DNA from: Streptomyces halstedii
Lineage (GTDB): Bacteria; Actinomycetota; Actinomycetes; Streptomycetales; Streptomycetaceae
Assembly (NCBI GenBank): GCA_000720535.1
Contig: JOAZ01000008.1
Span: 62,001 to 126,000 of the forward strand
Direction of reading: 5' to 3'
Length of the DNA: 64,000 nt
Position numbers and translations under genes: made by a program
Notes under the pieces: generated by a model
Seen by the model: the letters and a program-made list of their open reading frames with translations, nothing else
Databases searched by the model: none
Told to the model about the DNA's origin: nothing
Shown here: positions 23,367-31,651 of the stretch, piece after piece
Layout: every line of letters begins with the position of its first letter
Numbering within the stretch: the first letter of the stretch is position 1

Positions 23367-25165
23367 CCCCCACACCCGACACCCCTTCGCAGGCCCTCCT
23401 GACCTACGCCGAGGGCGAGTTGCGGCGAGCGGGCCGGCCGCACCAGATCCTCGCCGGCACCATGCACTACTTCCGCGTCCACCCCGACCACTGGCGCGAC
23501 CGGCTGGAACGCCTGGCGGCCATGGGGCTGAACACGGTGGACACCTACATCGCCTGGAACTTCCACGAGCAGCGTCCCGGGGAGCACCGCTTCGACGGCT
23601 GGCAGGACATCGAGCGCTTCGTGCTCACGGCCCAGGAGACCGGTCTCGACGTGATCGTCCGGCCCGGTCCGTACATCTGCGCCGAATGGGACAACGGCGG
23701 CCTGCCCGCCTGGCTCACCGACCGCCCCGGCATGCGGCTGCGCTCCTCGTACGCCCCCTACCTGGAGGAGGTCGCCCGCTGGTTCGACGCCCTCCTCCCC
23801 AGGATCACCCCGCTCCAGGCGTCCCGCGGCGGCCCCGTCGTCGCCGTCCAGGTGGAGAACGAGTACGGAAGCTACGGCGACGACCGCGCCTACATGGAAT
23901 GGGTGCGCGACGCGCTCGTCCGACGTGGCGTCACCGAGCTGCTCTACACCGCGGACGGCCCCACCGAGCTGATGCTCGACGGAGGGACGCTGCCCGGCGT
24001 CCTCGCCACCGCCACCCTCGGTTCCCGCGCCGACCAGGCGGCCGCGCTGCTGCGTACGCGCCGGGACGGGGAGCCGTTCGTGTGCGCGGAGTTCTGGAAC
24101 GGGTGGTTCGACCACTGGGGCGAGAGGCACCACACACGCTCCGCCGAGAGCGCCGCCGAGACCCTGGCGGAGATCGTCGCGGACGGCGGGTCGGTCAGCC
24201 TCTATCCGGCGCACGGCGGCACCAACTTCGGCCTGTGGGCCGGTGCCAACCACGCCGACGGCGTCCTCCAGCCCACCGTCACGAGTTACGACTCCGACGC
24301 GCCCGTCGCCGAACACGGCGCGCTGACCCCGAAGTTCCACGCCTTCCGCGCGACGCTGTCGGCCGCCACGGGCGCCCCGCCGCGGCCGCTGCCCCGCTCC
24401 CGCCCCCTGCTGGCCCCCCGGTCGGTGCCGGTGACCCCCGGGTCCGGGCTGCTCCCCGCCCTGGAAGCCGTCTCGGACACGGTCACCTCGCCCCATCCGC
24501 TCTCCTTCGGCCAACTCGGCCTGTCGTCCGGGCTCGTCCTCCACCGCGCCGATCCCGTGCTCCCGCGCGGCCGGAGCGAACTGACGGTGACCGGCCTGCA
24601 CGACCGGGCCCAGGTCTTCGTGGACGGTGAGGCCGCGGGCGTGCTGGAACGCGAGACGGGCTCACTGGCCCTGGAGGGCGCCGGGCAGCCGGTGCGCCTG
24701 GAGCTGCTGGTCGAGAACCAGGGGCGCATCAACTACGGGCCGCTCCTCGGACAGGGCAAGGGCATCCTCGGCGGTGTGCGCGTCGAACGCCGCCTGGTGC
24801 ACCACTGGACCATGCGCCCGCTGCCCCTCGACCGATGGACGGCCGACGACCTGGAACGGGCGAGGGCGGCCGCGGGGGAGGGGACGTCCGGGTTCGCCAC
24901 CGCGCGGTTCGACGCCGAGGGCAGCGGCGACACCTTCCTCACCTTCCCGGGCTTCGGCAAGGGCTTCGTCTGGATCAACGACTTCCTGCTCGGGCGGTAC
25001 TGGAACCGCGGCCCCCAGAGCACCCTCTACGTGCCGGCACCGCTCGTCGCCCCCGGCGCCAACCGCCTGACCCTGCTGGAACTGGAGCACTTCGGCGACC
25101 AGGTGGAACTGCGCACCAGCCCCGACCTGGGGGAGCCCGAGGAGTACATCGAGTCCTTCTCCTGA
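23363..25165 (+). CDS. Beta-galactosidase, glycoside hydrolase family 35
   Basis: 600 residues, no signal peptide, so probably cytoplasmic and acting on imported oligosaccharides. GH35 landmarks: GTMHYFRVHPDHW at the N-terminus, NTVDTYIAWNFHE, VRPGPYICAEWDNGGLPAWL, acid/base Glu167 in QVENEYGSYG, nucleophile Glu243 in CAEFWNGWFDHWG, and PAHGGTNFG. C-terminal jelly-roll domains (~400-600) include GKGFVWINDFLLGRYWN. The GTG start overlaps the second permease stop. Releases beta-linked galactose from the non-reducing end. Confidence 0.94.
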   Translation: MTPTPDTPSQALLTYAEGELRRAGRPHQILAGTMHYFRVHPDHWRDRLERLAAMGLNTVDTYIAWNFHEQRPGEHRFDGWQDIERFVLTAQETGLDVIVRPGPYICAEWDNGGLPAWLTDRPGMRLRSSYAPYLEEVARWFDALLPRITPLQASRGGPVVAVQVENEYGSYGDDRAYMEWVRDALVRRGVTELLYTADGPTELMLDGGTLPGVLATATLGSRADQAAALLRTRRDGEPFVCAEFWNGWFDHWGERHHTRSAESAAETLAEIVADGGSVSLYPAHGGTNFGLWAGANHADGVLQPTVTSYDSDAPVAEHGALTPKFHAFRATLSAATGAPPRPLPRSRPLLAPRSVPVTPGSGLLPALEAVSDTVTSPHPLSFGQLGLSSGLVLHRADPVLPRGRSELTVTGLHDRAQVFVDGEAAGVLERETGSLALEGAGQPVRLELLVENQGRINYGPLLGQGKGILGGVRVERRLVHHWTMRPLPLDRWTADDLERARAAAGEGTSGFATARFDAEGSGDTFLTFPGFGKGFVWINDFLLGRYWNRGPQSTLYVPAPLVAPGANRLTLLELEHFGDQVELRTSPDLGEPEEYIESFS

Positions 25166-25168
25166 CCT

Positions 25169-25193
25169 CCGCCGGGCCCGCGGGGCCCGGCGG
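25169..25193. terminator. Bidirectional hairpin terminator
   Basis: 11-bp perfect stem CCGCCGGGCCC/GGGCCCGGCGG with a 3-nt loop, 3 bp after the GH35 stop and before the convergent phosphatase gene end. Confidence 0.8.
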
Positions 25194-25219
25194 GAGAGCC
25201 GGACCCCACGGGGTGGTGT

Positions 25220-28138
25220 CTACCTCCCGACCGGTACCCCCTCGGCGCTCACCCGTACCCCGTCGACGGTGAGCGTCCCGTCGCGGTGCGCGGTCACCTT
25301 CGCGGCCATCGCCGCGGCGAGGTCGATCCGCTGCCAGCTCCCCCCGTCACCCTGCTCGTCCAGCACGGAGCCGGAGGGGAGCTGGGTGGCGGCGAGGACG
25401 GCGCGCCGCTGGCCGTCACTCAGCTTCGGGTGCGCGGTGAGCAGCAGGTCCTCCGCCCCCTCCGGAACGGCCGGCGGCCGGTTCTCCGCGCCGATGTGCG
25501 GATAGCCGTAGGTCATCCGCTCCCGGTACACCGTGAGCGCCTCGTCCGTGGGCAGGTAGCTCTTCCCGGCGCAGCGCGCCGGCGAACCGCCCGCCCCGGC
25601 CTCCCGGCACTTTTGGGCGAGGACGGTCTCCAGCTCCGTCTTCGACTGCTCCAGGAGCGTACGGAACTCCGGGTCGGACCACCGTAGTTGGGCGGTCTTC
25701 TGGCCGACGACACGGCCACCCATGATGTCGGTCGGATAGTGGAAGGCCAGCAGGACACGGTTGTCGCCGTACTCCGAGGCGCGCGCGAGGATCTGCGGCG
25801 CCAGTTCGGGCAGCAAGGTGGCGAGGACGATGCCCTGCGCGTAGCCGTGGCTGGTGTGTCCGCTGGGGAAGGAGCCGTCACGCGCGAGACCGTCGTAACC
25901 ACCGGGGCTGTCCCACTGCTTGATGAGGCCCTGGTCGCCGGTGAACCCCATGCGGACGAAGGGGCGCTTGTACTGGTAGGTGTTCTTGGCGGTCTGGTAC
26001 CAGTCGGCGGCGGAGTCGGGTGTGTGCTCCACGCGACCGGACAGCAGTGCCTGGGTCTTGGGCAGTTCGCCGTTCTTCAGCGCTTGGTCGTACAGCCGGC
26101 CGAGCGTGCCGCCCAGTCCGTCCGCCATGGTCCGGTACGGACTGCCCGCGCCGTCCACCAGAGCCTTGCGCACCCGTGGATCGGTGGGCCCCGAGGGGGC
26201 GTTGTTGATGTCGACGACCGTCCGGTCGTTGAGCGCGGTCAGTTCCTCGTACGTCGTGCCCTTCGGCAGGGTCTCGTTGGCCCCCATCACCGAGGGGGTG
26301 TTCCGCGCGGTGTCGAACGAGCGCAGCAGCCAGGTGAAGTAGTCGCCGCCGCCGGGTGCGGTGGGCTGTGTGTCGGAGGCGTAGAAGGCGCCGAGCCGCT
26401 CGTCGGTGAAGGGCAGGGAATCGGTGGTCGGGGCCAGTGAGCCGAACCTGAAGTAGGCGTCTGAGCTGGTGCTGTCGCACTGGTGGACCTCGACGGCCAG
26501 GGTGTTGGTCCCCTCGCGCAGGGCCGAGACGGGGATGCCGAAGCGGGCGACCACCGGGTCTCCCTTGCCCGAGGTGCCGTCCGGGGTCTGGTACTGGAGG
26601 TTCTTCTCGATCTTCCCGTCGCCGTGGCCCGCGACGCGGCTGCCGTTGAGGTAGACGGTCACGGTGTCGTCGTAGACGACCGTCCCGAGCAGCCCGGTGA
26701 TGGACGCGAGGGAGGCGCGGTCCACCGAGAAGGAGGTCCGGAAGAAGTACGCCTCGACGTTGTCACCCGTGTCCTTGCGGAGCTTCAGACCGGTACGGAC
26801 GGGGAAGGCGGCGCCGAGGTCGGTGCCGTCGTTCTTCACCCCGAAGGGTCCGGCCGCCGTCTTCCAGGGAACGTCCCCCGCCTCGAAGCCGGTCCGGGTC
26901 CACGCCGTGCGGTCCTGGTCCCCGCGCGCCGGGTCGACGCCCGGGGTGTCGAGGTAGCTCCAGGGGGTCGAGTCGTCGACGAGGGGCTTGCCGATCGCGA
27001 TGTCGTCGATCCAGCCCGTGGGGTGTGCGCCCGGCCTGGCGTGCGCGTCCTCGTAACGCAGCCGGATCTCCCGCACGCGCTTCCCGGCGAGGGCGCCGAG
27101 GCCGGCCGAGACGGTGTTCCACTTCCCGGGGGTGGAAGTCCGGCCGCCCGTACCGGTCTTGTGGGTGCGGGGGTGCCGCCCGTCCCGGTCGGTGTAGACG
27201 ATGTCGAGGGCGACGTGGGCGGAGGCGGTGTCGTCCGGGCGGACGGCGTAGCGCAGCCTGGACTCGCGCCCGAGCGGGACGTCGAGCCCGGAACGCAGGG
27301 CCACCGTGGAGGAGGCGGGTCCGGGCGCGAGGACCCGGCCCGCGTACCGCAACGCGGCGGAGCCGTCGGCCGCGCCCACGGAGTCGGCGTTCTCGACCCC
27401 GGCCCCGAGCGCCGAGGCCCCGGAGCCCACGGACCCGCGCAGGGTCCAGTCGGCGAGCTGGAGCTTGTCGTGGTCACCGGCCGAACCCTCGCACCGCTCG
27501 GCGCAGTTGGCGGTGATCCGGAGCTGGTAGTGGCGGTAGGGGCGCGGGGCGTCGATCGAGTAGAAGTTGCTCTGCCCCCGGGCGCCGAAGCGCTGGCCCT
27601 TCTCCCGGTCCAGCACCTTCCACGAGGGGTCGTCCGGGTCGTCCGCGGCGGCGCCGCTGTCGCTGCCGAGCACGGTCCACGCCGCCGGGTCACGCGGAGC
27701 CGCGTCGTTCGCGGAGGTGAGCGAGTAGCCGATGGCGGCGGCCGGGGCACGCAGGGTGTAGATCGCGTGGACGGGGCCGTCGTCGGTCCGCCGTCCGCTG
27801 TCCCGCGCGAACCACTTGGTGCCGGAGTCCTGGTCGGCGAGGTTCTCGACGCCCTCCGTCGCGCTGGTGGCGTTGGGGTGTGCGGAGCGCACGTCCCGCA
27901 CGGTGGTGGTGACCTGGGTGGTCTCTCCGCGCAGGTTCCGCGCCGGACCCCGGGCCGGGAACCCCGCGGGCCGTGGCGTTCCGGGCTCGTAGGACGTGGC
28001 CCAGTACCCGCCCGACTCCGCCGCCGCACGCTCGCCGCCGACGGCCGAGGCGGTGCCCACCCCGAGCGAGCCCGCCACCAGCACGACCGCGAGCACACCG
28101 ACCCCCGCGCCCCGCCCACGTCTCCTGAACATCCGCAC
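25220..28138 (-). CDS. Secreted multidomain PAP2/acid-phosphatase-like protein
   Basis: 972 residues from the preferred GTG at 28138, which has AAGAGG 6 nt upstream; a GTG at 28174 is possible but would place an operator inside the coding region. Signal peptide: RMFRRRGRG then a hydrophobic stretch ending in GTASAVG. Residues ~70-235: discoidin-like carbohydrate-binding domain (NLADQDSGTKWF). Then two beta-sandwich regions (the second with YDDTVTVYLNGSRV). C-terminal third: vanadium haloperoxidase/PAP2 phosphatase signature YKRPFVRMG, SFPSGHTSHGYA and NRVLLAFHYPTDIMGG, with the Lys-Arg, Ser-Gly-His and Arg-His-Asp residues in place. It probably dephosphorylates an extracellular, perhaps polymeric, substrate. 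Confidence 0.85.
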   Translation of the reverse strand: MRMFRRRGRGAGVGVLAVVLVAGSLGVGTASAVGGERAAAESGGYWATSYEPGTPRPAGFPARGPARNLRGETTQVTTTVRDVRSAHPNATSATEGVENLADQDSGTKWFARDSGRRTDDGPVHAIYTLRAPAAAIGYSLTSANDAAPRDPAAWTVLGSDSGAAADDPDDPSWKVLDREKGQRFGARGQSNFYSIDAPRPYRHYQLRITANCAERCEGSAGDHDKLQLADWTLRGSVGSGASALGAGVENADSVGAADGSAALRYAGRVLAPGPASSTVALRSGLDVPLGRESRLRYAVRPDDTASAHVALDIVYTDRDGRHPRTHKTGTGGRTSTPGKWNTVSAGLGALAGKRVREIRLRYEDAHARPGAHPTGWIDDIAIGKPLVDDSTPWSYLDTPGVDPARGDQDRTAWTRTGFEAGDVPWKTAAGPFGVKNDGTDLGAAFPVRTGLKLRKDTGDNVEAYFFRTSFSVDRASLASITGLLGTVVYDDTVTVYLNGSRVAGHGDGKIEKNLQYQTPDGTSGKGDPVVARFGIPVSALREGTNTLAVEVHQCDSTSSDAYFRFGSLAPTTDSLPFTDERLGAFYASDTQPTAPGGGDYFTWLLRSFDTARNTPSVMGANETLPKGTTYEELTALNDRTVVDINNAPSGPTDPRVRKALVDGAGSPYRTMADGLGGTLGRLYDQALKNGELPKTQALLSGRVEHTPDSAADWYQTAKNTYQYKRPFVRMGFTGDQGLIKQWDSPGGYDGLARDGSFPSGHTSHGYAQGIVLATLLPELAPQILARASEYGDNRVLLAFHYPTDIMGGRVVGQKTAQLRWSDPEFRTLLEQSKTELETVLAQKCREAGAGGSPARCAGKSYLPTDEALTVYRERMTYGYPHIGAENRPPAVPEGAEDLLLTAHPKLSDGQRRAVLAATQLPSGSVLDEQGDGGSWQRIDLAAAMAAKVTAHRDGTLTVDGVRVSAEGVPVGR

Positions 28139-28157
28139 GGCTCGCCTCTTCTCTTTG

Positions 28158-28169
28158 GACAACGTTGTC
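28158..28169. promoter_or_regulatory. LacI-type operator before the phosphatase gene
   Basis: GACAACGTTGTC is a perfect 12-bp palindrome with central CG, the form common for LacI-family operators in Streptomyces. It lies 20 bp upstream of the preferred start codon (28138) on the minus strand, where bound repressor would block early transcription. Confidence 0.7.
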
Positions 28170-28337
28170 ACCACTCAGCGAGCCTGCGGGCTTGGAGGAG
28201 GCATGTCAATGGTCGCGGGGGCGTGTCGGGTGGTCAGGGTGAGTGGGTCCCAGGCCGTATGGACGTAATGCCCGCGTCACGGACGCGTCGACGACCGGAC
28301 GGAAGAGGGTACGCTCCGGTGCCGCGGCGGCCGAGCG

Positions 28338-28505
28338 TGCGCCGCCACCGAATACGCCACGGCCCCCGGTCAGGCGGTCAAGGCGACGTCGCCCGCAGGC
28401 GGCACCATCACCCAGGTGTACGACAAGCTCGGCCGCCTGATCTCGGACACGGACGCCGGCGGCCGCGGACTCCGTCGCCGTGCCGTCGGACGCGAGCGGT
28501 GCTGA
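28338..28505 (+). pseudogene. RHS/YD-repeat protein remnant
   Basis: The plus-strand frame from 28338 reads ATEYATAPGQAVKA, then GTITQVYDKLGRLISDTDA, which is a classical YD/RHS repeat, and then runs into unrelated sequence and a stop at 28503-28505. There is no start codon or RHS core around it. RHS proteins are large secreted or wall-anchored polymorphic toxins; only about one repeat is left here. The adjacent DUF6584-like gene may be a leftover neighbour. Confidence 0.7.
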
Positions 28506-28554
28506 GCGACAAACGAGTTCGACGTAGGCCAGTGCGGTACACGATCATGCGTTC

Positions 28555-29082
28555 ATGCCCCTGAGAGAGACGCTTGTCCGAGTCGACGCGGACCTGGCCG
28601 CCGGCCGGGTTCCCGTCGCGCGCCAGCGCCTGCGCGGTCTCATCTCGTCCTTCCCGCACGACCTGTCACTCCGCCGTCGTCTGGCCGAGGTGTACCGGCT
28701 CTACGGCGACGCCGCGGAGGCTGGACGTTGGATGTACCTCGAAGAGGACCGGAATGCCGAGGAGACCGCCGCCTTCGAGACCCGATACGGGTCTCCCGGG
28801 TGGCGGATGAAAGCCCTCGCCTGGCACGGCCCTGAGTCGAAGGCCGCCACCACCTTCGCGGAGGGGCAACTGGTCGCGGTGCGGACCGCCTGTGCCGAAA
28901 AGCTGGGACACCCCGTCGACTGGAACGACCCCACCTCCTACCGGGACGACCTGGAAGGGGAGTACGAGGTGCCCTCCGGGCCATGGACGGCCGGCGGTGT
29001 GCTGGCGGGCGCCGGCTGCCTGGTGGCGGCGCTGGTGTTCCTCGCGATCTGGGTGAAGGGACTCGTTGCCCTCTTCGACTGA
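28555..29082 (+). CDS. DUF6584-like protein with C-terminal membrane segment
   Basis: 175 residues. The N-terminal half, LVRVDADLAAGRVPVARQRL and the following helices, is a TPR-like pair of helices that I recognise as the DUF6584 type seen in Streptomyces. The C-terminus has one membrane segment (VLAGAGCLVAALVFLAIWV) followed by a short tail, so the soluble part faces the cytoplasm if inserted as a tail anchor. Function unknown. It directly follows the RHS-repeat remnant, so an immunity or accessory role to a lost RHS toxin is one idea, not shown. No clear Shine-Dalgarno sequence before the ATG. Confidence 0.72.
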   Translation: MPLRETLVRVDADLAAGRVPVARQRLRGLISSFPHDLSLRRRLAEVYRLYGDAAEAGRWMYLEEDRNAEETAAFETRYGSPGWRMKALAWHGPESKAATTFAEGQLVAVRTACAEKLGHPVDWNDPTSYRDDLEGEYEVPSGPWTAGGVLAGAGCLVAALVFLAIWVKGLVALFD

Positions 29083-29289
29083 CTCAGGTCACCGGGGCCC
29101 GTGAGGAGCGCCGCCGCGCAAGGTCCGGTGAGGCCGTCCGGAACTGCCGTGAACAGGGACGCCGGTGACGAGCGCGTACGAGCGGATCTGGAAGTCCGCG
29201 TTCGCCGACCAGGAACCCTCGATGACGGACGACCTCGGCCCAGGCCCGGACCGACACACACGCCCGCATCGAAACATGGGATGTTACGG
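29083..29289. other. Intergenic, possible gene fragment
   Basis: A plus-strand frame from GTG 29165 begins TSAYERIWKSAFADQEPSM and looks protein-like for about 25 codons, then becomes low-complexity and runs into the next gene's leader. It may be a truncated leftover; I cannot assign a family. A small inverted repeat AACAT-ggg-ATGTT lies at 29273-29285. Confidence 0.3.
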
Positions 29290-29300
29290 TCGTAGGACGA
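29290..29300. promoter_or_regulatory. FadR-type GntR operator (autoregulatory)
   Basis: TCGTAGGACGA fits the FadR-subfamily consensus TNGTNNNACNA at every fixed position. It is 16 bp before the GTG of the FadR-type regulator at 29317 and overlaps the expected transcription start after TACGGT (29285-29290). Confidence 0.75.
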
Positions 29301-29316
29301 TTCCTGAAGGACGAAG

Positions 29317-30021
29317 GTGGACATGCCGCTGCGGACCACGCCGCGCACGAATCTGGTGGATTCGGTGATCGGGCAGATCGAGGAACTCATCCGGCAGGGC
29401 GAGTGGCCGGTCGGGTCGAGGATCCCGGCCGAGCCCGCTCTGGTGGAACAGCTGGGGGTGGGCCGCAACACCGTGCGGGAGGCCGTCCGCGCCCTGGCGC
29501 ACACCGGGCTGCTCGGCCCCCGGCCGGGCGACGGCACCTACGTGCTGGCCCGTGACGGCCTGGGCGCGGCCGTCCGGCGCCGGCTGCGGTACAGCGACGC
29601 CCTGGAGGCGTACGAGGTCCGCGCGAGCTTCGAACGCGACGCCGCCCGATACGCGGCGGTGCGGCGCACGGACGAGGACCTCGCCCGGATCCGGGAGGCG
29701 CTGGCCGGGCGGGAGGACGCCTGGGGGCGGGGCGACGACACGTCCGCGTTCGTCGAGGCCGACCTCGCCTTCCACCGCGCGGTGGCCGCGGCCGCCGGAA
29801 ACGCGGTCCTGGCCGAGTTGTACGACCAGTTCAGCGACTCCCTGCGGCTGACGCTCCACTCGGTGGTCGGGGCGCCGCTGCCGGAGGCGGTGCGCCGGCA
29901 GGTGGCCGAGCACACCGCCATCGTCGACGCCATCGAGCGGGGTGATCCGGACGCCGCGGAGAAGGCGGCACTGCACCACCTCGGCGCCGCCGCGGAGGCG
30001 CTGCGCGGCCTGTCCCGCTGA
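29317..30021 (+). CDS. GntR-family regulator, FadR subfamily
   Basis: 234 residues. N-terminal winged helix: IEELIRQGEWPVGSRIPAEP, then GVGRNTVREAVRALAHTGLL. C-terminal all-helical FCD ligand domain with the metal-binding Asp/His pattern (DLAFHRAVAAAAGN, EHTAIVDAIERGD, HHLGAA). GTG 29317 has GAAGGA upstream, and ATG 29323 is also possible with GAAGG at 5 nt. It is 100 bp upstream of an MFS exporter on the same strand and probably controls it and itself. Confidence 0.92.
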   Translation: MDMPLRTTPRTNLVDSVIGQIEELIRQGEWPVGSRIPAEPALVEQLGVGRNTVREAVRALAHTGLLGPRPGDGTYVLARDGLGAAVRRRLRYSDALEAYEVRASFERDAARYAAVRRTDEDLARIREALAGREDAWGRGDDTSAFVEADLAFHRAVAAAAGNAVLAELYDQFSDSLRLTLHSVVGAPLPEAVRRQVAEHTAIVDAIERGDPDAAEKAALHHLGAAAEALRGLSR

Positions 30022-30120
30022 CCACCCCCGCCCCCGGAGCCCTCGGCGCGGCTCCTTCCGCCCCGGCGCCGAGCGGCGTAAGCCGCCGCGGCTCCACGAG
30101 AGAAGAACGGACCACAGCAC

Positions 30121-31395
30121 ATGACACCTGAGACGACGGCGGCCGCGGCGAGCCACCCGGTCTCGTCGGCCGATACACAGCCGCGTCACCACGGCGCCGG
30201 CGGGGGCCGCGCCGTGTGGGTGACCGTGGCGGGCATCGTGCTCCTCGCCCTCAACCTGCGCCCGGCGCTGGTCGCGGTCTCACCGCTGACCCCCGTCATC
30301 GGACGGGAGGCCGGTCTCAGCTCGCCCGCCATCAGCCTGCTGACCTCGCTGCCCCTGCTCTGCTTCGGCCTGCTCGCCCCGGTCTCCCCACGGCTCGGCC
30401 GCCGCCTGGGCATGGAGCGCGCCCTGCTCGTCGCCATGGGTCTGGTCGTCGCCGGAACCGCGATACGCCTGCTGCCGGACATGGGGGCCCTCTTCGGCGG
30501 AACCGTGGTCATCGGCGCCGGAATCGCCATCGGCAACGTCCTGCTGCCCGGCCTCATCAAGCGCGACTTCCCGCACCGGGTGGGCTCCATGATGGGCGTG
30601 TACTCGATGACACTGTTCGCCGGAGCGGCGGCCGCGGCGGGGCTGACCGTGCCGCTCCAGCACCTCTCGGGCCTGGGCTGGCGCGCGCTGCTCGCCTGCT
30701 GGGGGGCCCTGGCCGTCCTGGCGCTCGTCGTCTGGCTGCCCCAGGCGCGCGTCCGCCACCGCGTCTCCTCCCGCGTGGCGGCCGAGGCGGCCCGTCCCGT
30801 CCGTGGTCTGTGGCGCCAGCCCCTGGCCTGGCACGTGGCCGCCTTCATGGGCCTGCAGTCCCTCACCTACTACGCCGCGGCCGCGTGGATCCCCACGCTG
30901 CTCAAGAGCGCCGGCCTCAGCCAGGGCGCCGCCGGATGGATGCTGTCGTTCTCCTCGCTCCTCGGCATCGCCGGCTCCTTCCTCGCTCCCGTCCTCGCCG
31001 AACGCCGCATGCCCGCCGCACGCGTCACGGTCGTCTCCACCCTGCTGTGCGCGGCCGGCATCATCGGCCTGCTCGCGGCCCCCGCCGGCGCGCCGTACGT
31101 GTGGATGCTGCTGCTCGGCCTCGGCCAGGGCGGCGCGATCAGCCTCGCGATGCTCTTCATCGTGCAGCGCGCCCCGGACATCCGGCACGTCGCCCAGCTC
31201 TCCAGCATGGCCCAGTGCTTCGGATACATCCTGGCCGCCTGCGGCCCCCTGGCCCTGGGCACCCTGCACGACGCCACCGGCTCCTGGACCGTCCCCCTCC
31301 TCGCGCTGCTGGCGCTGCTCGCCGCACAGGGGGTCTTCGGTGTGCTGGCCGCCCGCGACCGCCACGTACGGGAGAGCGAACCCGTACGCCCGTAA
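30121..31395 (+). CDS. MFS transporter, CynX/NimT-like
   Basis: 424 residues, 12 predicted membrane segments after a 30-residue polar N-terminus. The first segment ALNLRPALVAVSPLTPVI is characteristic of the cyanate/2-nitroimidazole (CynX/NimT/YeaN) group, and GRRLGMERAL is the loop 2-3 motif. The substrate is probably a small organic anion or drug and is not readable. The gene follows the FadR-type regulator, a common pairing for this family. Confidence 0.9.
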   Translation: MTPETTAAAASHPVSSADTQPRHHGAGGGRAVWVTVAGIVLLALNLRPALVAVSPLTPVIGREAGLSSPAISLLTSLPLLCFGLLAPVSPRLGRRLGMERALLVAMGLVVAGTAIRLLPDMGALFGGTVVIGAGIAIGNVLLPGLIKRDFPHRVGSMMGVYSMTLFAGAAAAAGLTVPLQHLSGLGWRALLACWGALAVLALVVWLPQARVRHRVSSRVAAEAARPVRGLWRQPLAWHVAAFMGLQSLTYYAAAAWIPTLLKSAGLSQGAAGWMLSFSSLLGIAGSFLAPVLAERRMPAARVTVVSTLLCAAGIIGLLAAPAGAPYVWMLLLGLGQGGAISLAMLFIVQRAPDIRHVAQLSSMAQCFGYILAACGPLALGTLHDATGSWTVPLLALLALLAAQGVFGVLAARDRHVRESEPVRP

Positions 31396-31651
31396 GCGGA
31401 CGGGGCCGGGACACCCGGAAGCGGGGCGCATCTCGCTCCACGGTCCGGACTCCTCCGGTCGCCGGTGCGGCCGGACAGCGGGGGAGCGGGAAGTGCCGCC
31501 TTCGCGGGGAGTCGGCCCGACCGGTGCTCCCCGTGACGCTCCACGTCCCTTTACGGTGCATATGGCATATCTTGACGGGGGGAAGCACCTGTGGTGCGAG
31601 ACCGGATGCCCGCAGGTCCGCGCCTCTGCCGGGCGACGCGGGAGGTATGTG

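Noticed and set aside
30803-31651. Frame continuous with the SpoIIE phosphatase that begins in the MFS gene
   Set aside because: The part before 31652 is a shadow. GGAGG followed by ATG 31652 marks the true start.
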